A stretch of DNA of 64,000 nucleotides, taken from assembly GCF_000142905.1 (NCBI RefSeq), contig NW_013657635.1, forward strand, positions 119,241-183,240, read 5' to 3'. Below the pieces are notes generated by a model. It saw only the letters and a list, made by a program, of their open reading frames with translations. It was not told the origin of the DNA and did not search any database. Made by a program: the position numbers and the translations under genes. Positions 1 to 9,278 of the stretch are shown piece after piece (within the stretch, counting starts at the first letter, position 1; every line of letters begins with the position of its first letter). Source of the DNA: Thecamonas trahens ATCC 50062 (Eukaryota > Apusozoa > Apusomonadida > Apusomonadidae).

Positions 1-1
1 T

Positions 2-352
2 GCCGGCATGTCCTTTGCCGTCGTCGCCATCCTCGGCCACTTTTCCAAGACCCTCATGCTTTTCTTCCTCCCGCAGATCCTCAACTTTGTCCTCTCGCTC
101 TACCAAATCCTCATCGGGCCCATGCTGTTCAAGGTCAAGTGCCCACGCCACAGGCTTGCCCGCTACGATCCTGACACCGGCCTCCTCCACGCCGTCCCGG
201 CCCACCACAACCTGCTCAACCTCTACCTCTACTTCGCCGGCCCGCTCCCCGAATCGACCCTCAACCTCCATCTCATGGCCCTCCAGGCCGTCTCCTGCCT
301 CTTTGCCTTTGTCATCCGCTACTACGTCTCGACCTTTTTCTACGATGCGTAG
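2..352 (+). CDS. ALG7: UDP-GlcNAc:dolichyl-phosphate GlcNAc-1-phosphotransferase, C-terminal end (5' partial)
   Basis: This is the last ~116 residues of the ER membrane enzyme that moves GlcNAc-1-phosphate from UDP-GlcNAc to dolichyl phosphate, the first step of N-glycan precursor assembly and the target of tunicamycin (family knowledge). The visible part has the conserved GHFSKT segment followed by FFLPQILNF, the [11 protein letters not shown] loop, a hydrophobic segment and a C-terminus ending FFYDA, all close to the end of eukaryotic DPAGT1/ALG7 as I remember it. The frame is open through the window edge at codon 2-4, so most of the gene lies upstream. The ATG at 8 is internal and is not the start. 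Stop at 350-352. Confidence 0.9.
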   Translation, partial: AGMSFAVVAILGHFSKTLMLFFLPQILNFVLSLYQILIGPMLFKVKCPRHRLARYDPDTGLLHAVPAHHNLLNLYLYFAGPLPESTLNLHLMALQAVSCLFAFVIRYYVSTFFYDA

Positions 353-649
353 AGCTGCGGCCAAGACCCCAGTCAAGACTACAACCAGGACAAAGTCGAT
401 GATACTGACGTCGTCGTTGGCGCCGCCGCCATGCGATGCGCGTCTGTATGGCGTGTATGCTGTATAAAATAGCCTCCGTGCCTCTCTGCACCCCGCCGGC
501 CGATGCCCTCACAGCCGTGACCGCTGCTACGAGTACTGACTGGGACATTCGTCGAGTTCCGTCCGCTGCGACCCCAAACTACGACCTTCCTGGACCACAC
601 ACTGCCACAGCCACGCACACGCACACATAAAGCACACACACCACCACCA

Positions 650-695
<46 letters not shown>

Positions 696-724
696 TACAC
701 ACACACATACACATCTCCCCCCGC
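353..724. repeat. Intergenic spacer with (AC)n microsatellite
   Basis: The 372 bp between ALG7 and the next + strand gene hold no coding signal. From about 617 to 713 the sequence is an imperfect AC microsatellite with short CCA runs, ending 12 bp before the next start codon. It probably forms the 5' UTR or promoter of the downstream gene. Confidence 0.8.
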
Positions 725-3424
725 ATGTTGTTGTGCAAAGAGTGCAAGCGGCGGCTCTCGCAGCGCGACTTCAACAAGCGCCAGCTGAACAAGCGCAAGA
801 ACAAGCAGCAGCCGACGTGCATCGAGTGCCTGGAGCAACTGAAGAACGGCGGGAGCACGGCCAACAATGGCGATACCGCCGCACCGGCAAGTAGTGCCGC
901 CGCTGCCGAACCCGTTGCAGCCTCATCGTCCAAGAAAAGCTCGTCCGGCTCGGCCGCAAAGGCATCGACAAAAGCGAGGGCACTCAAGCCGAGCCGAGCC
1001 AGGCCGGGCCGCGGCGTAGCCAACAAGGTCGATGCCTTTGTGCATGCGACGTTGACAAAGCTCGCGAGGGCACATGCGACCTGGCACAGCCTCCTCGCCA
1101 ACCACCAGTTTGCGGCCTTTGAGCGGTGCGCCGTCCGCTACGGCCCGCTCACCTTCCGCTTCCCGCTCATCCTCATGCACGCCTTCTCGCTGCTGGGCGA
1201 GGCGACTTCGCCGGAGGAGATCGACCAGCTGAACCGGGATTCATGGAAGGCGCTCGTTGCAGCGCTCAAGAACATCCATGCGTGGTGCCCGTCGTACACT
1301 GACGCCATCGACGAGCTCCAAGCCTCGCTCGACAAGCTGGCCTCGGACGAAGACGTTTACGCCATGTTTCCCCAGCTTGACACGCTGCCCACCAAGTCGC
1401 ATGTCATGAATGTGCTCAACAACTGGGGCTTTAGTGTCTCGCGAGGCCATGCGCTCTCGGGCATCCGGGTTTTCTTCTCCCTCGCGCTTGTCTTCTCGCG
1501 CGTCATCCCGTCAGAGGCCTGGGCCAGCCTGTCATGGCCGGGCGAGGTGGGCGAAGCAAGCGATGGCACTGTTGATCCTCTCGTTCACGCTGAACTGGTT
1601 GCCATCCGTGTTTCCGTCGAGGCCGAGGCCGAGGCGCAGGCCCGGGCTGCGCAGGAGAAGGCTGTCAGGCTGGCCGCCGAGGCCGAGGCCGCCCGCATTG
1701 CTCGCATCGAGGCCGAAGCCAAGGCGGCCACAGAGAACGACGCCAAGGCTGCGGCCCGCGACGCTGCTGCTGCCGAAGCCAAGGCCGTCACCCGAGCGAA
1801 GGCCGCCGCTGCCGCCGCCGAGGAGGCCGTCACTGCGGATATGAAGGCCAAGGCCGAGGCCGAGGCAAGGGCCGCGGCCGAGGCCGACGCAAGGGCCAAG
1901 GCCGAGGCCGAAGCGAGGGCCAAGGCCGAGGCCGAGGCCGCTGAAGCCAAGGCTGCTGCCTCTGCCGCTGAAGCCAAGGCTGCCGCCGCTGCCGCCGAGG
2001 CCGAGGCCAAGGCTGCGGCCAAGATGCAGGCCGAACTCGAGGTCGAGGCCCAGTCCGCCGCTGAGGCCAAGGCTGCTGCGGAGGCCGAGGCCAAGGCCAA
2101 GGATTTTGCGACCAAGAACAAGATGTGCACGGTGTGCAAGGAGGTGAAGCACAAGTCGAAGTTTTCGCGGTCACAGTGGAGCAAGTCGTCGCGCAAGTGC
2201 CTCGACTGCGTTGCGCAGGTGCAGCTCTACCTCAACGTGTTCAAGGGCGTCCGCCTCACCAACGCTATGAACATGTTCTCGAAGCTCTCGCTGGCTGACG
2301 CGGTGACGGCCGGAAAGGCTGCGCTCAAGGCAGCGGCGAACGAGAAGTCGCCGTTCACCATCTACCAGCGCATCATCTCGAGCTCATGGGACATGTCGCA
2401 AGACTCTACGGTCCGCAGTGCGCGGACGGATAACGGGTACAACGCCATGCACGCGGCAGCGGTGAGCGGCAACGTCCGCTACGTCAAGGCGCTGGCCGAC
2501 ATGGGCGTCCGGCTCGACGTGGTCTCAAAGTCTGGCATCACTCCGCTTGTGCTTGCGTTCTTCAACGTGGTGACCGAGGCCGGCAACCGCGAGGCTGTCG
2601 ACGTCTTGCTGACCATGCTCGAACTCGGGCCAAAGTGCGGTGGCGACATCCACACTGCGTGCATCGACTGCGGCGGCGCGAAAGTCTCGCTCGTCGAGCT
2701 GGCCTTTGCCTTGTTCCAGGCAAACCTCGCCTCAGTCCTCACCCAGTACGTCGTGGCGCCGCCGCTCTACACAGAGGAGCAGAGCAGCTCGCTCGCGACA
2801 ACTGTCTTTACCACGCGGTGGGCGATCCAGCTCCGGATCTCGATCGCGGCTCTCCGGATCCCGGTTTCAAAACTCCTTGCCAAGATCCAAGTCCTGCCCG
2901 ATTGGCAGACCGCGCTTGCCGATTGCGTGGCCCAGCACTACGAGCTCCTCTCTACCCTGCTCACCTCGGTCGAGTCGTCGCCGGCCGAGTTCCAGCCGCA
3001 GCCTGTGGCGCTCGCAGAAAGCGAATACGCGGTGGATCTGTTTGTCCTCGCCTTTAAGCTCACCGCCGCCCTCGCCTTTCCACATGCACAGCTCGGGCGG
3101 GCAGACCTGTTCTCGTCAGTGGTCTCTGCAGGCGAGGTGACGGCCGCTGAGGCCGTGGCCGTCGTCATGGCTGGGCTCGGGATTGCTGTTGAGACCATGA
3201 CTGAGCTGCCGAACGGAGCGAACATGTCGATTGTGTCGCGGGCCGTCATCTCTGGCTCGCCCGACATGGTCAAGTACATCTTGGAGCTGCCTGGCGTGGA
3301 TCTGTCGATGACAGATGCGTTTGGCTCGCCAGCTGCGTTTGCCAAGGGTGTGTCGATGGAAGCCGAGGTCAAGGACGCCATGTTGGCGGAGCTGAGCGCT
3401 GCGAGCGCTTCCGCCAGCACGTAG
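725..3424 (+). CDS. Stc1-like double zinc-finger protein with Ala/Glu coiled coil and ankyrin repeats
   Basis: 899 residues. Residues ~4-35 have a C-x2-C ... F-x3-Q ... C-x2-C arrangement (CKEC, then DFNKRQ, then CIEC), and the same pattern recurs at ~467-496 (CTVC, KFSRSQW, CLDC). This spacing resembles the Stc1 domain, a tandem zinc finger known from the fission-yeast RNAi-heterochromatin linker Stc1; the assignment is by pattern only. Between the two fingers, residues ~297-465 are almost purely Ala, Glu and Lys in a long predicted coiled coil encoded by a GCCGAGGCC-type repeat. Ankyrin-like units follow at ~566-640 (GYNAMHAAAVSGN) and ~830-875. The start is the first ATG after an AC microsatellite. 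The gene converges on the ELMO-domain gene with 69 bp between stops. Function unknown; nucleic-acid or protein scaffolding is a guess. Confidence 0.75.
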   Translation: MLLCKECKRRLSQRDFNKRQLNKRKNKQQPTCIECLEQLKNGGSTANNGDTAAPASSAAAAEPVAASSSKKSSSGSAAKASTKARALKPSRARPGRGVANKVDAFVHATLTKLARAHATWHSLLANHQFAAFERCAVRYGPLTFRFPLILMHAFSLLGEATSPEEIDQLNRDSWKALVAALKNIHAWCPSYTDAIDELQASLDKLASDEDVYAMFPQLDTLPTKSHVMNVLNNWGFSVSRGHALSGIRVFFSLALVFSRVIPSEAWASLSWPGEVGEASDGTVDPLVHAELVAIRVSVEAEAEAQARAAQEKAVRLAAEAEAARIARIEAEAKAATENDAKAAARDAAAAEAKAVTRAKAAAAAAEEAVTADMKAKAEAEARAAAEADARAKAEAEARAKAEAEAAEAKAAASAAEAKAAAAAAEAEAKAAAKMQAELEVEAQSAAEAKAAAEAEAKAKDFATKNKMCTVCKEVKHKSKFSRSQWSKSSRKCLDCVAQVQLYLNVFKGVRLTNAMNMFSKLSLADAVTAGKAALKAAANEKSPFTIYQRIISSSWDMSQDSTVRSARTDNGYNAMHAAAVSGNVRYVKALADMGVRLDVVSKSGITPLVLAFFNVVTEAGNREAVDVLLTMLELGPKCGGDIHTACIDCGGAKVSLVELAFALFQANLASVLTQYVVAPPLYTEEQSSSLATTVFTTRWAIQLRISIAALRIPVSKLLAKIQVLPDWQTALADCVAQHYELLSTLLTSVESSPAEFQPQPVALAESEYAVDLFVLAFKLTAALAFPHAQLGRADLFSSVVSAGEVTAAEAVAVVMAGLGIAVETMTELPNGANMSIVSRAVISGSPDMVKYILELPGVDLSMTDAFGSPAAFAKGVSMEAEVKDAMLAELSAASASAST

Positions 3425-3493
3425 AAGCCAGAAGCCGTTTACTCTGGCTGGTTGGTTGAGAAAACAAACATAGCACGGCCCGTGGCAAGAGAG

Positions 3494-4387
3494 TCACAGT
3501 ATGGTGCACGAGCCCTCGTCGACGGCCGGCACCTCGAGCGACTCGTCATACAGCCGCTCGTCAAGGATGACGCGAGAGAACGGCGTGGCTTCCAGGGCCT
3601 CACCGGACAGGTTCTTGCGCGGGATAACTTGGAGGAGGCGCGAGCGGAGCTTGGCAAGCTGGGCGTTGAACGCCATGTAGTCTGCACCGTCGGCATGCCA
3701 CCGTTCCTCAAAGTAGACAAAGAGCGAGCAGAAGAACTCGCCGAGGTCGTCAAGCGAGGAGATCCACGAGGCGAGCTCGTCATAGATCGGAGTGCGGATG
3801 GCATAGCTGATGCCGATGCGAAGCTGAAGCACGTCGGCAACGAGGGCGGCGATGTTGAGGCCGGCGGCGGCGACAGGGTAGTGGATGTCATCGCGGGGGC
3901 GATGGGTATTGACCAGGTCGAGAAAGGCGTCGTGGTAGTTGGTAGCAAACCAATCAAGGAGCCAGAGGCCCAGAAGTCCCGACGCACGCAGATCCGACAC
4001 GGGGTACTGCCGCTGGAAGCCCATCTCCTTCCACTTGCGGGTCACCAGGTCCGACGGCAGCCGATCGTCCGGGAACACGGCCGCAAAGAGCGAGCCGGCC
4101 AGCGCCACGTGCTCGGCATTGTCCAGGTCAAACGAGGCCGTGAGCAAGTCGCTCGCCGCCTGCATCGTCGCCGCAAACTCCTCCCGCACCTGCGCCCGGT
4201 ACCCACTCCCGCCCGCCGTCGCTGTCGCTCCGTCCATCGTCGTCCCCGTGCCTCCCCCCGCCGTCCCCGTCACCTCCTCGTCGCCCAGCAGACGCCGCCT
4301 TCCACGCTCAGAGAGCTCAAAGTCGCGAGCCATCGACGCCTGCGCCCCGCCGGTCGCCACCCGTCCGCCCAATCCGCAGCAGTCCAT
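3494..4387 (-). CDS. ELMO-domain protein with C-terminal CAAX box
   Basis: 297 residues. The central part (~115-235) contains WKEMGFQRQYPVSDLR followed by GLLGLWLLDWFA, the hallmark of the ELMO/CED-12 fold. ELMOD proteins act as GAPs for Arf/Arl GTPases, and ELMO proteins as partners of DOCK GEFs. There is no PH domain and the length matches ELMOD1-3, so an Arl/Arf GAP role is the better inference. The last four residues are CTIL, a CaaX motif with terminal Leu that predicts geranylgeranylation. The N-terminus begins MDCCG, whose paired cysteines could be palmitoylated. A second in-frame Met starts MARDFELSERG; the first is used because its frame is open and it carries the CC motif. Convergent with the Stc1-like gene. 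Confidence 0.85.
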   Translation of the reverse strand: MDCCGLGGRVATGGAQASMARDFELSERGRRRLLGDEEVTGTAGGGTGTTMDGATATAGGSGYRAQVREEFAATMQAASDLLTASFDLDNAEHVALAGSLFAAVFPDDRLPSDLVTRKWKEMGFQRQYPVSDLRASGLLGLWLLDWFATNYHDAFLDLVNTHRPRDDIHYPVAAAGLNIAALVADVLQLRIGISYAIRTPIYDELASWISSLDDLGEFFCSLFVYFEERWHADGADYMAFNAQLAKLRSRLLQVIPRKNLSGEALEATPFSRVILDERLYDESLEVPAVDEGSCTIL

Positions 4388-5392
4388 GTGTGTTGGGTGA
4401 AGTACAGGCGTGGGTGCGACAAGTGGTCTCTAGTGGTGGGGGTGGTGGGGGGGGGGGGGGGGGGGGGGGAAGGGGAGGGGAGGGGAGGGGGGCATTCGTC
4501 GTCGTCACACTGGCATGTGCGCCAAGGCCGCCACGCAGCCGATATTGATGGGATCCGAGCCGATGGGATCCGATCCGATGGGATCCGCACTTGGTATGAA
4601 TGAGCTTGTCTAGCAGCATTCATGGGTATTGTAAAGCGGTTGAGATGGTGGTTGTGGTGCTATGAATGGTGCGCAGAGTGGGAGGAGGGGACGTCGGTAT
4701 GGCTGTCTTGGTCGTGGTGCGATGATGATGGATGGGAGTCGCTGCCATCCCACCATCCCTCCTCAATTCGCCGTTACGCACCCCGATTGATCTGATGGAT
4801 GCTACAGGTGGTGACGTGCTACAGACACCGCCGTCACCCCAACTACATCCGCTTCATCTACAGACCGCGCTCCCTGAGCGGAAACACAGAGGAAACCTGT
4901 GATCACTTATTTCCCAACGACTGCTGGCCATCCAGCCATGCTCATTCCCTCTACCCCCGCACCACGGACAGACGCACAATCGACACTCGACACTCTCTGC
5001 ATTGTAAAACGCAACGAAAACGGACCATCCTCCTCAAAACCCACACATCGATCACAATATCAAATGCGTCGGCAACCAAAGCCAGCGCCAAGGCTGAAAC
5101 AGCCCATCTGCAGCAGCGCAGCGACAACCGGCGGCGACTGGCAGCAAATGGCGGCGACTGGCAGCAAATGGCGGCGACTGGCAGCAAATGGCGGCGACTG
5201 GCAGCAAATGGCGGCGACTGGCAGCAAATGGCGGCGACTGGCAGCAAATGGCGGCGACTGGCAGCAAATGGCGGCGACTGGCAGCAAAATGGCGGCGACT
5301 GGCCGGCCTCCCCCCCCCCCCTCCCCCCCTCCCTCCCTCCCTCCCTCTCCACCACCACCTCACTCTCCCCCTCCCCACTCTCCCTGCGCAGC
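4388..5392. other. Divergent intergenic region with poly-G tract and 20-bp minisatellite
   Basis: About 1 kb between two divergently transcribed genes. It contains a G-rich block at ~4434-4493 with a run of more than 20 G, a cluster of GATGGGATCC units at ~4548-4585, and the 20-bp minisatellite listed separately. I recognise no protein or RNA gene. The region is open in several frames only because the minisatellite has no stop codons. Confidence 0.7.
5131..5301. repeat. 20-bp minisatellite, about eight head-to-tail copies
   Basis: The unit gcagcaaatggcggcgactg repeats perfectly from 5141 to 5280 (seven copies). An eighth copy at 5281-5301 has one extra A, and a half copy stands at 5131-5140. 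As 20 is not a multiple of three, the array reads as a 20-residue repeat in every frame on both strands. It is followed by C-rich homopolymers up to the start of the PEHE gene. Probably 5' UTR or promoter of that gene. Confidence 0.95.
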
Positions 5393-7884
5393 ATGGACTG
5401 GGACGCAGAGGACACACTTTCAGGCTCGAGCACGTCGGGCGAGTACGGGTCCGCCACGGGCGGCGCGGGTGGCTCTGGCGGCTCTTTGGCGGCGGCGGGT
5501 GGCGGCTACTCGGTCGGCCTCGGCCTCCCGCTCTACGCCACGGCCGTACTTGCTCCACGTGGCTCGGCATCCGCCCTGGAGGAGGCTGCTGCTGCGCTGC
5601 CGCACGCCCATGCCCATGCCCATGCCCATGGTCATGGTCATGGTCAAGCTCATGGTCATGGTCAAGCTCATGCCCATGCCCACTCGGCCCGCCCAAGCCT
5701 GCCCCCACACCCACGCCCGCCGCCTCGTCGCAGCCGCCGCCCTCGCCGCGCACGCTGCCCTCGCTGCATCGTACCTCGTCGACCGCCCGCGAGATGCAGG
5801 CTGCGGCGGCGCGGGCGGCGGCTGCGGCGGCTGCGGCGGCTGCAGCTGCGGCGCTCCCGCCGGAGGAGATGTTCTTGTCGGACGGCGGCAACGGCATCGA
5901 TGACGCCGGCGCGACGGGCAAGGTCCGGCTGTCGACGGTGCCGAAAGCGCCGGTGCAACTGGCAGCGACGCACGCGGCGGCGGCAGCGGAGATGGCCAAG
6001 GCGGTCGAGAGTGGAGCGGCGCCTCGTGGTGCGCCGCACGTCCGCAGAGCGGTCGACGTCTCCAACAAGCCACTGGAGATGGTGCTGGCGGCCAAGAACG
6101 CGGCGGCTCGCGACCGGCCGGTCCGGTCGTGCATGCCCGGGGCCGCGGCGCAGTACGATGCGGTTGAGCTGGCGGGCTTTGAGGCGGGGCGGCTGGAGAC
6201 GTTCCGCAGGGCGCGCAAGCGGCGGCGGACGTTGCACTCGTGGAAGGCGGTCCGTGACGGGCTTGCCTGGCGTTGGGCCTGGCTCCAGCTGCAGATCGAA
6301 GAGCTGAAGCGGACCCGCGAGTCGTACTCGCGCGGCCTGGACGAGTACCAGCAGGAGAAGCCCAAGGTGAGCCAGGTCCGCGACGCTGAAGCCGAGGCGC
6401 TCGGAGAAGTCGCAGCACGCTGCTGCCCCATCCAGCTCCCAGTCCCGCGGCGGAACATGTGCAAGCGCAACATGGCGCGAGTCCGCAAGAAGCTTGCCGC
6501 TGAGGACCCGCTCCTCGCCCTTGTCACGGCCAAGAAGCAGGCCGAGCGCGAGCGCCGCGCCTCACACCGCAAGCTGGCCCGCTCCGATCCGCACCCGCTC
6601 TTCCCGGACGCTGCCGCTCTGCAGCTGGCTGTGGTAGGCGAGCGAGCAGCGGCGGCGATGCCTGCGGGCGCTGGAGCAAGTGGAGGGAGTGTGCAGCCGC
6701 AAGCCGGGGTGGCGAGCGGCGGAGGTGCTACCGCGCCTTCTGCGCCGCGTCCGCCGATGCCGAAAACGCTCAAGCGCAAGCGCAACATCAGCATCCAGCT
6801 GCCGACGAGCGGCAACCGACTGCGGCGGCCGGCTGCCGGCTCGCCCGCCGCCATGTACTACTCGATGCCCAAGCTGCTCCAATCGCCGCGGGTTCCTGCT
6901 GCCATCACCCAGCGGCTTGGCGTCGCCCGCGCCGCGTCGGGTAAGACCACCGGCAAGGGCTCGTCATCGGGCAAGGGGAAGGGCAAGGGTACCAAGTCGC
7001 GGACCAACAAGCGCCGGACCGAGGACTTTAACATCGACAACATCGTTGTCCCGTTCACCACGCCCACCGCTCCGCCGGCGGTCTCCAAGCTCGCCGTCAA
7101 GGAGATTGTGCTCCCGGTCGTCGAGGTAGTCGGCGAGGACTCGGATGCCGAAGCCGAGGGCGAGGCCGAAGCCAATGGTGGCGAGTCATCGGACGATGAG
7201 GCCGTCGACGACGCTACCTTTTACCGCCGGCACGCCGAGTATGAGTACAAGGAGCGGGCGCGATACATGGGCCTGCCGCCGGCGACGAACTGGCGGGCCG
7301 AGTCGGTTGTCCTCCCGTCGTCGTTTGTCGAGTACGGCCGCGACGCCGACTCGATGAAGGAGGGCGCACGGCAGTATCTGCTCGAGCTGGAGGCGGCCAA
7401 GGCCGGTGACCTCGTCGACTCGCTCTCGTCGGATGACGAGTTTGACTCGGACGACTCGGACGAGTTCTTTAACAAGGCGCTCTCTGACGACGACAATGAG
7501 CTTCTTGGCCTGGGCTCGCCGCGCAAGCGCCGCCGGACACGGGCGGCCAAGGCGCATCTGCTCAACGCGCGGCAGCGGCGCCGCTGGGAGCGGCTCAAGT
7601 TTGAGTTTCTCGAGTACGCCCGGATGCAGCCCAAGCAGGTTGAGTCGCTGTTTGGCCTCTGGGCCGCGGTGCCCGAGCGGACGTCGCTCGTCTCGCGGCC
7701 GTCGTACAACTACGTTCTCCGCAACAGCAACGTTGTGCCTCGGCACCCGCCTGTGCCGGGCGTCACCGACGGCGGCTCCGAAAGCCCCGCCGGTCCCCGC
7801 GCCCCGGTCGTCGCCGCGTACTCGACCCCCGAGCCGGCCACATCGCTGCTTCTCCGCAGGCTCCCGGTTCTTCCCGAGCCGTAG
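5393..7884 (+). CDS. KANSL1/MSL1-like PEHE-domain chromatin protein (frame break near 5'-end)
   Basis: From ~5794 to 7884 the frame is certain. It encodes AAWRWAWLQ-type sequence (LAWRWAWLQLQIEELK) like the conserved N-terminal helix of KANSL1, a basic region, then DFNIDNIVVPF followed by VSKLAVKEIVLP and DDATFYRRHAEYEYKERARY, which is the PEHE signature of NSL1/MSL1 scaffolds. These recruit the MYST acetyltransferase MOF/KAT8 (family knowledge). An acidic Ser/Asp stretch (~7420-7500) and a basic RKRRRTRAAK follow. The likely N-terminus, starting MDWDAEDTLSG at 5393, lies in the next frame. The two frames must join somewhere in the His-Ala/His-Gly hexanucleotide repeat at ~5606-5680, where one missing base or a small intron would connect them (~830 residues in all). 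The 3' end is 16 bp from the convergent acetyltransferase gene. Confidence 0.75.
5606..5680. repeat. CATGCC/CATGGT hexanucleotide repeat inside coding region
   Basis: Tandem CATGCC and CATGGT hexamers with interspersed CAAGCT. In the frame starting at 5393 they encode alternating His-Ala and His-Gly; in the downstream gene frame they encode Cys-Pro and Trp-Ser. The change of coding frame of the PEHE gene must occur in or close to this array, a likely place for an assembly slip. Confidence 0.85.
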
Positions 7885-7900
7885 CTCGTCTTGGCGCACA

Positions 7901-9100
7901 CTAAATCTCGCGAGGGTCAAAGAACGCGTTGCGGGCCATGCTTGCGAGCGGCTGGCCGCCGCGCAGCGGCTTGTGCATGAGGTATGGCGAGCGGGTGTTT
8001 CCGCCGCCGACCACAGCGTGCAGCACGTCGTCGGGCGTCATGTTGCAGATGACAAGGGCGAATCCGCGGGCGTGGGCACGGACACGGCCGACCTTGACCA
8101 GCGCGGCTAACAGCTCTTGCCCACGCGGGCCAGATGCCACAGGCGCAATGAACCGCGCCCGCCAGTGACCGGCCTGTAGACGCGAGAGGACAAAGTAGCC
8201 GGCATAGAGAGCGGCAGCGTCGGCTAGGATAGCGGCGGCGCCGACCAGCCGCCACAGACTCCCGCTCGCCCAGAACCAGTTGATAGCACTAGCCACAATC
8301 CAAAGGTGGAGAAGGGCGAGGAGGATTTGCATCGCGTTGTGGCGCCACAGCCACATCGGCAGCAGCAGACGCTCGATGGAGAGCGAGGTGAGCCCGTTGC
8401 CGTTGAACAGCGCAAGCGCCGCAAACGAGTCGCTGGTCTCATCAGTGAGGGTGTACCCCTCGAGAAAGTACGGCGAGTTCAGGAGGGGCTCGGGATCGAC
8501 TAGCGCAAAGTCGGCACCAACCTCGGCGCCGTAGTAGGCGTCGTACACCTTGCGGAAGCCGCGGCCGTCAACGACGACGAGGCTCGGCGGCGGGCGCGGG
8601 GCGCGGATCGACTCCGGCAGAAGCAGGAGCACACTCAGCGCGCGCTGCGAGAGGATCGAGTAGCTGCGACGGGCGTAGAGGGCACGAGCGGCGTGGTTGT
8701 TGGAATTGACGGTAAGATAGACGACGTCGATGCCGCGGGCGGCCAGACCATCTTCGATGGCGTCCATGAGTGCGGTGGCCAGGCCGCGGCGGGTGTGGGC
8801 GGGCTCGACGCGGAGATCAAAGACGTAACCAGCCAGGACAGGTGTGCCGGAGAGATATACGCGCTTGATGGCGGCCGAGACAACGCCGACGGCATCCCCG
8901 CCGTTATCTGGCGCAGCGACCACGATGACGGCGTCCTCAAACTGGCGGGCCTTGGCCGCAAAGTGCGAAGCGTGGACAAAGGCGACGCGGACGGCGGCCG
9001 AGCCCTGCGTCGCCCGCTCCTCCAGCCGCCGGCATGGCCCGTCATCACATGCCTCGTCGTACGCCCGCAGCACGTAGCTTCCGTGGCGGCGAGGAAGCAT
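7901..9100 (-). CDS. GNAT acetyltransferase, HOOKLESS1-like
   Basis: 399 residues, the length of plant HLS1-like proteins. The N-terminal half is a GNAT fold: FDLRVEPAHTRRGLATALM is motif A with the R-x-x-G-x-A acetyl-CoA loop, and NSNNHAARALYARRSY is motif B. The C-terminal half has two or three hydrophobic segments (around LLALLHLWIVASAINWF and ALYAGYFVLSRL), which could anchor it in a membrane, and a tail resembling the HLS1 C-terminal region. The substrate cannot be told from sequence. The start ATG is followed by MLPRRHGSYVLRAYDE, placing the GNAT domain right at the N-terminus as usual. Convergent with the PEHE gene (16 bp) and tandem with the next membrane-protein gene. Confidence 0.8.
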   Translation of the reverse strand: MLPRRHGSYVLRAYDEACDDGPCRRLEERATQGSAAVRVAFVHASHFAAKARQFEDAVIVVAAPDNGGDAVGVVSAAIKRVYLSGTPVLAGYVFDLRVEPAHTRRGLATALMDAIEDGLAARGIDVVYLTVNSNNHAARALYARRSYSILSQRALSVLLLLPESIRAPRPPPSLVVVDGRGFRKVYDAYYGAEVGADFALVDPEPLLNSPYFLEGYTLTDETSDSFAALALFNGNGLTSLSIERLLLPMWLWRHNAMQILLALLHLWIVASAINWFWASGSLWRLVGAAAILADAAALYAGYFVLSRLQAGHWRARFIAPVASGPRGQELLAALVKVGRVRAHARGFALVICNMTPDDVLHAVVGGGNTRSPYLMHKPLRGGQPLASMARNAFFDPREI

Positions 9101-9278
9101 GTGGGGGGTTGGGAGGCGAATCAGGTGTCAGACGGGTTGGGGCTGGAGCTGAGGCTGGGGCTGGGGCTGGCGGGCTGCTGGCGGGCGTGGACAGGTGCGA
9201 CGGAACGAATGATCATCGGATCGGATTCACGTCTGTGGTGTGTATGTGTGTGGGTGCAAAGGTACGGGCATGGCATGG

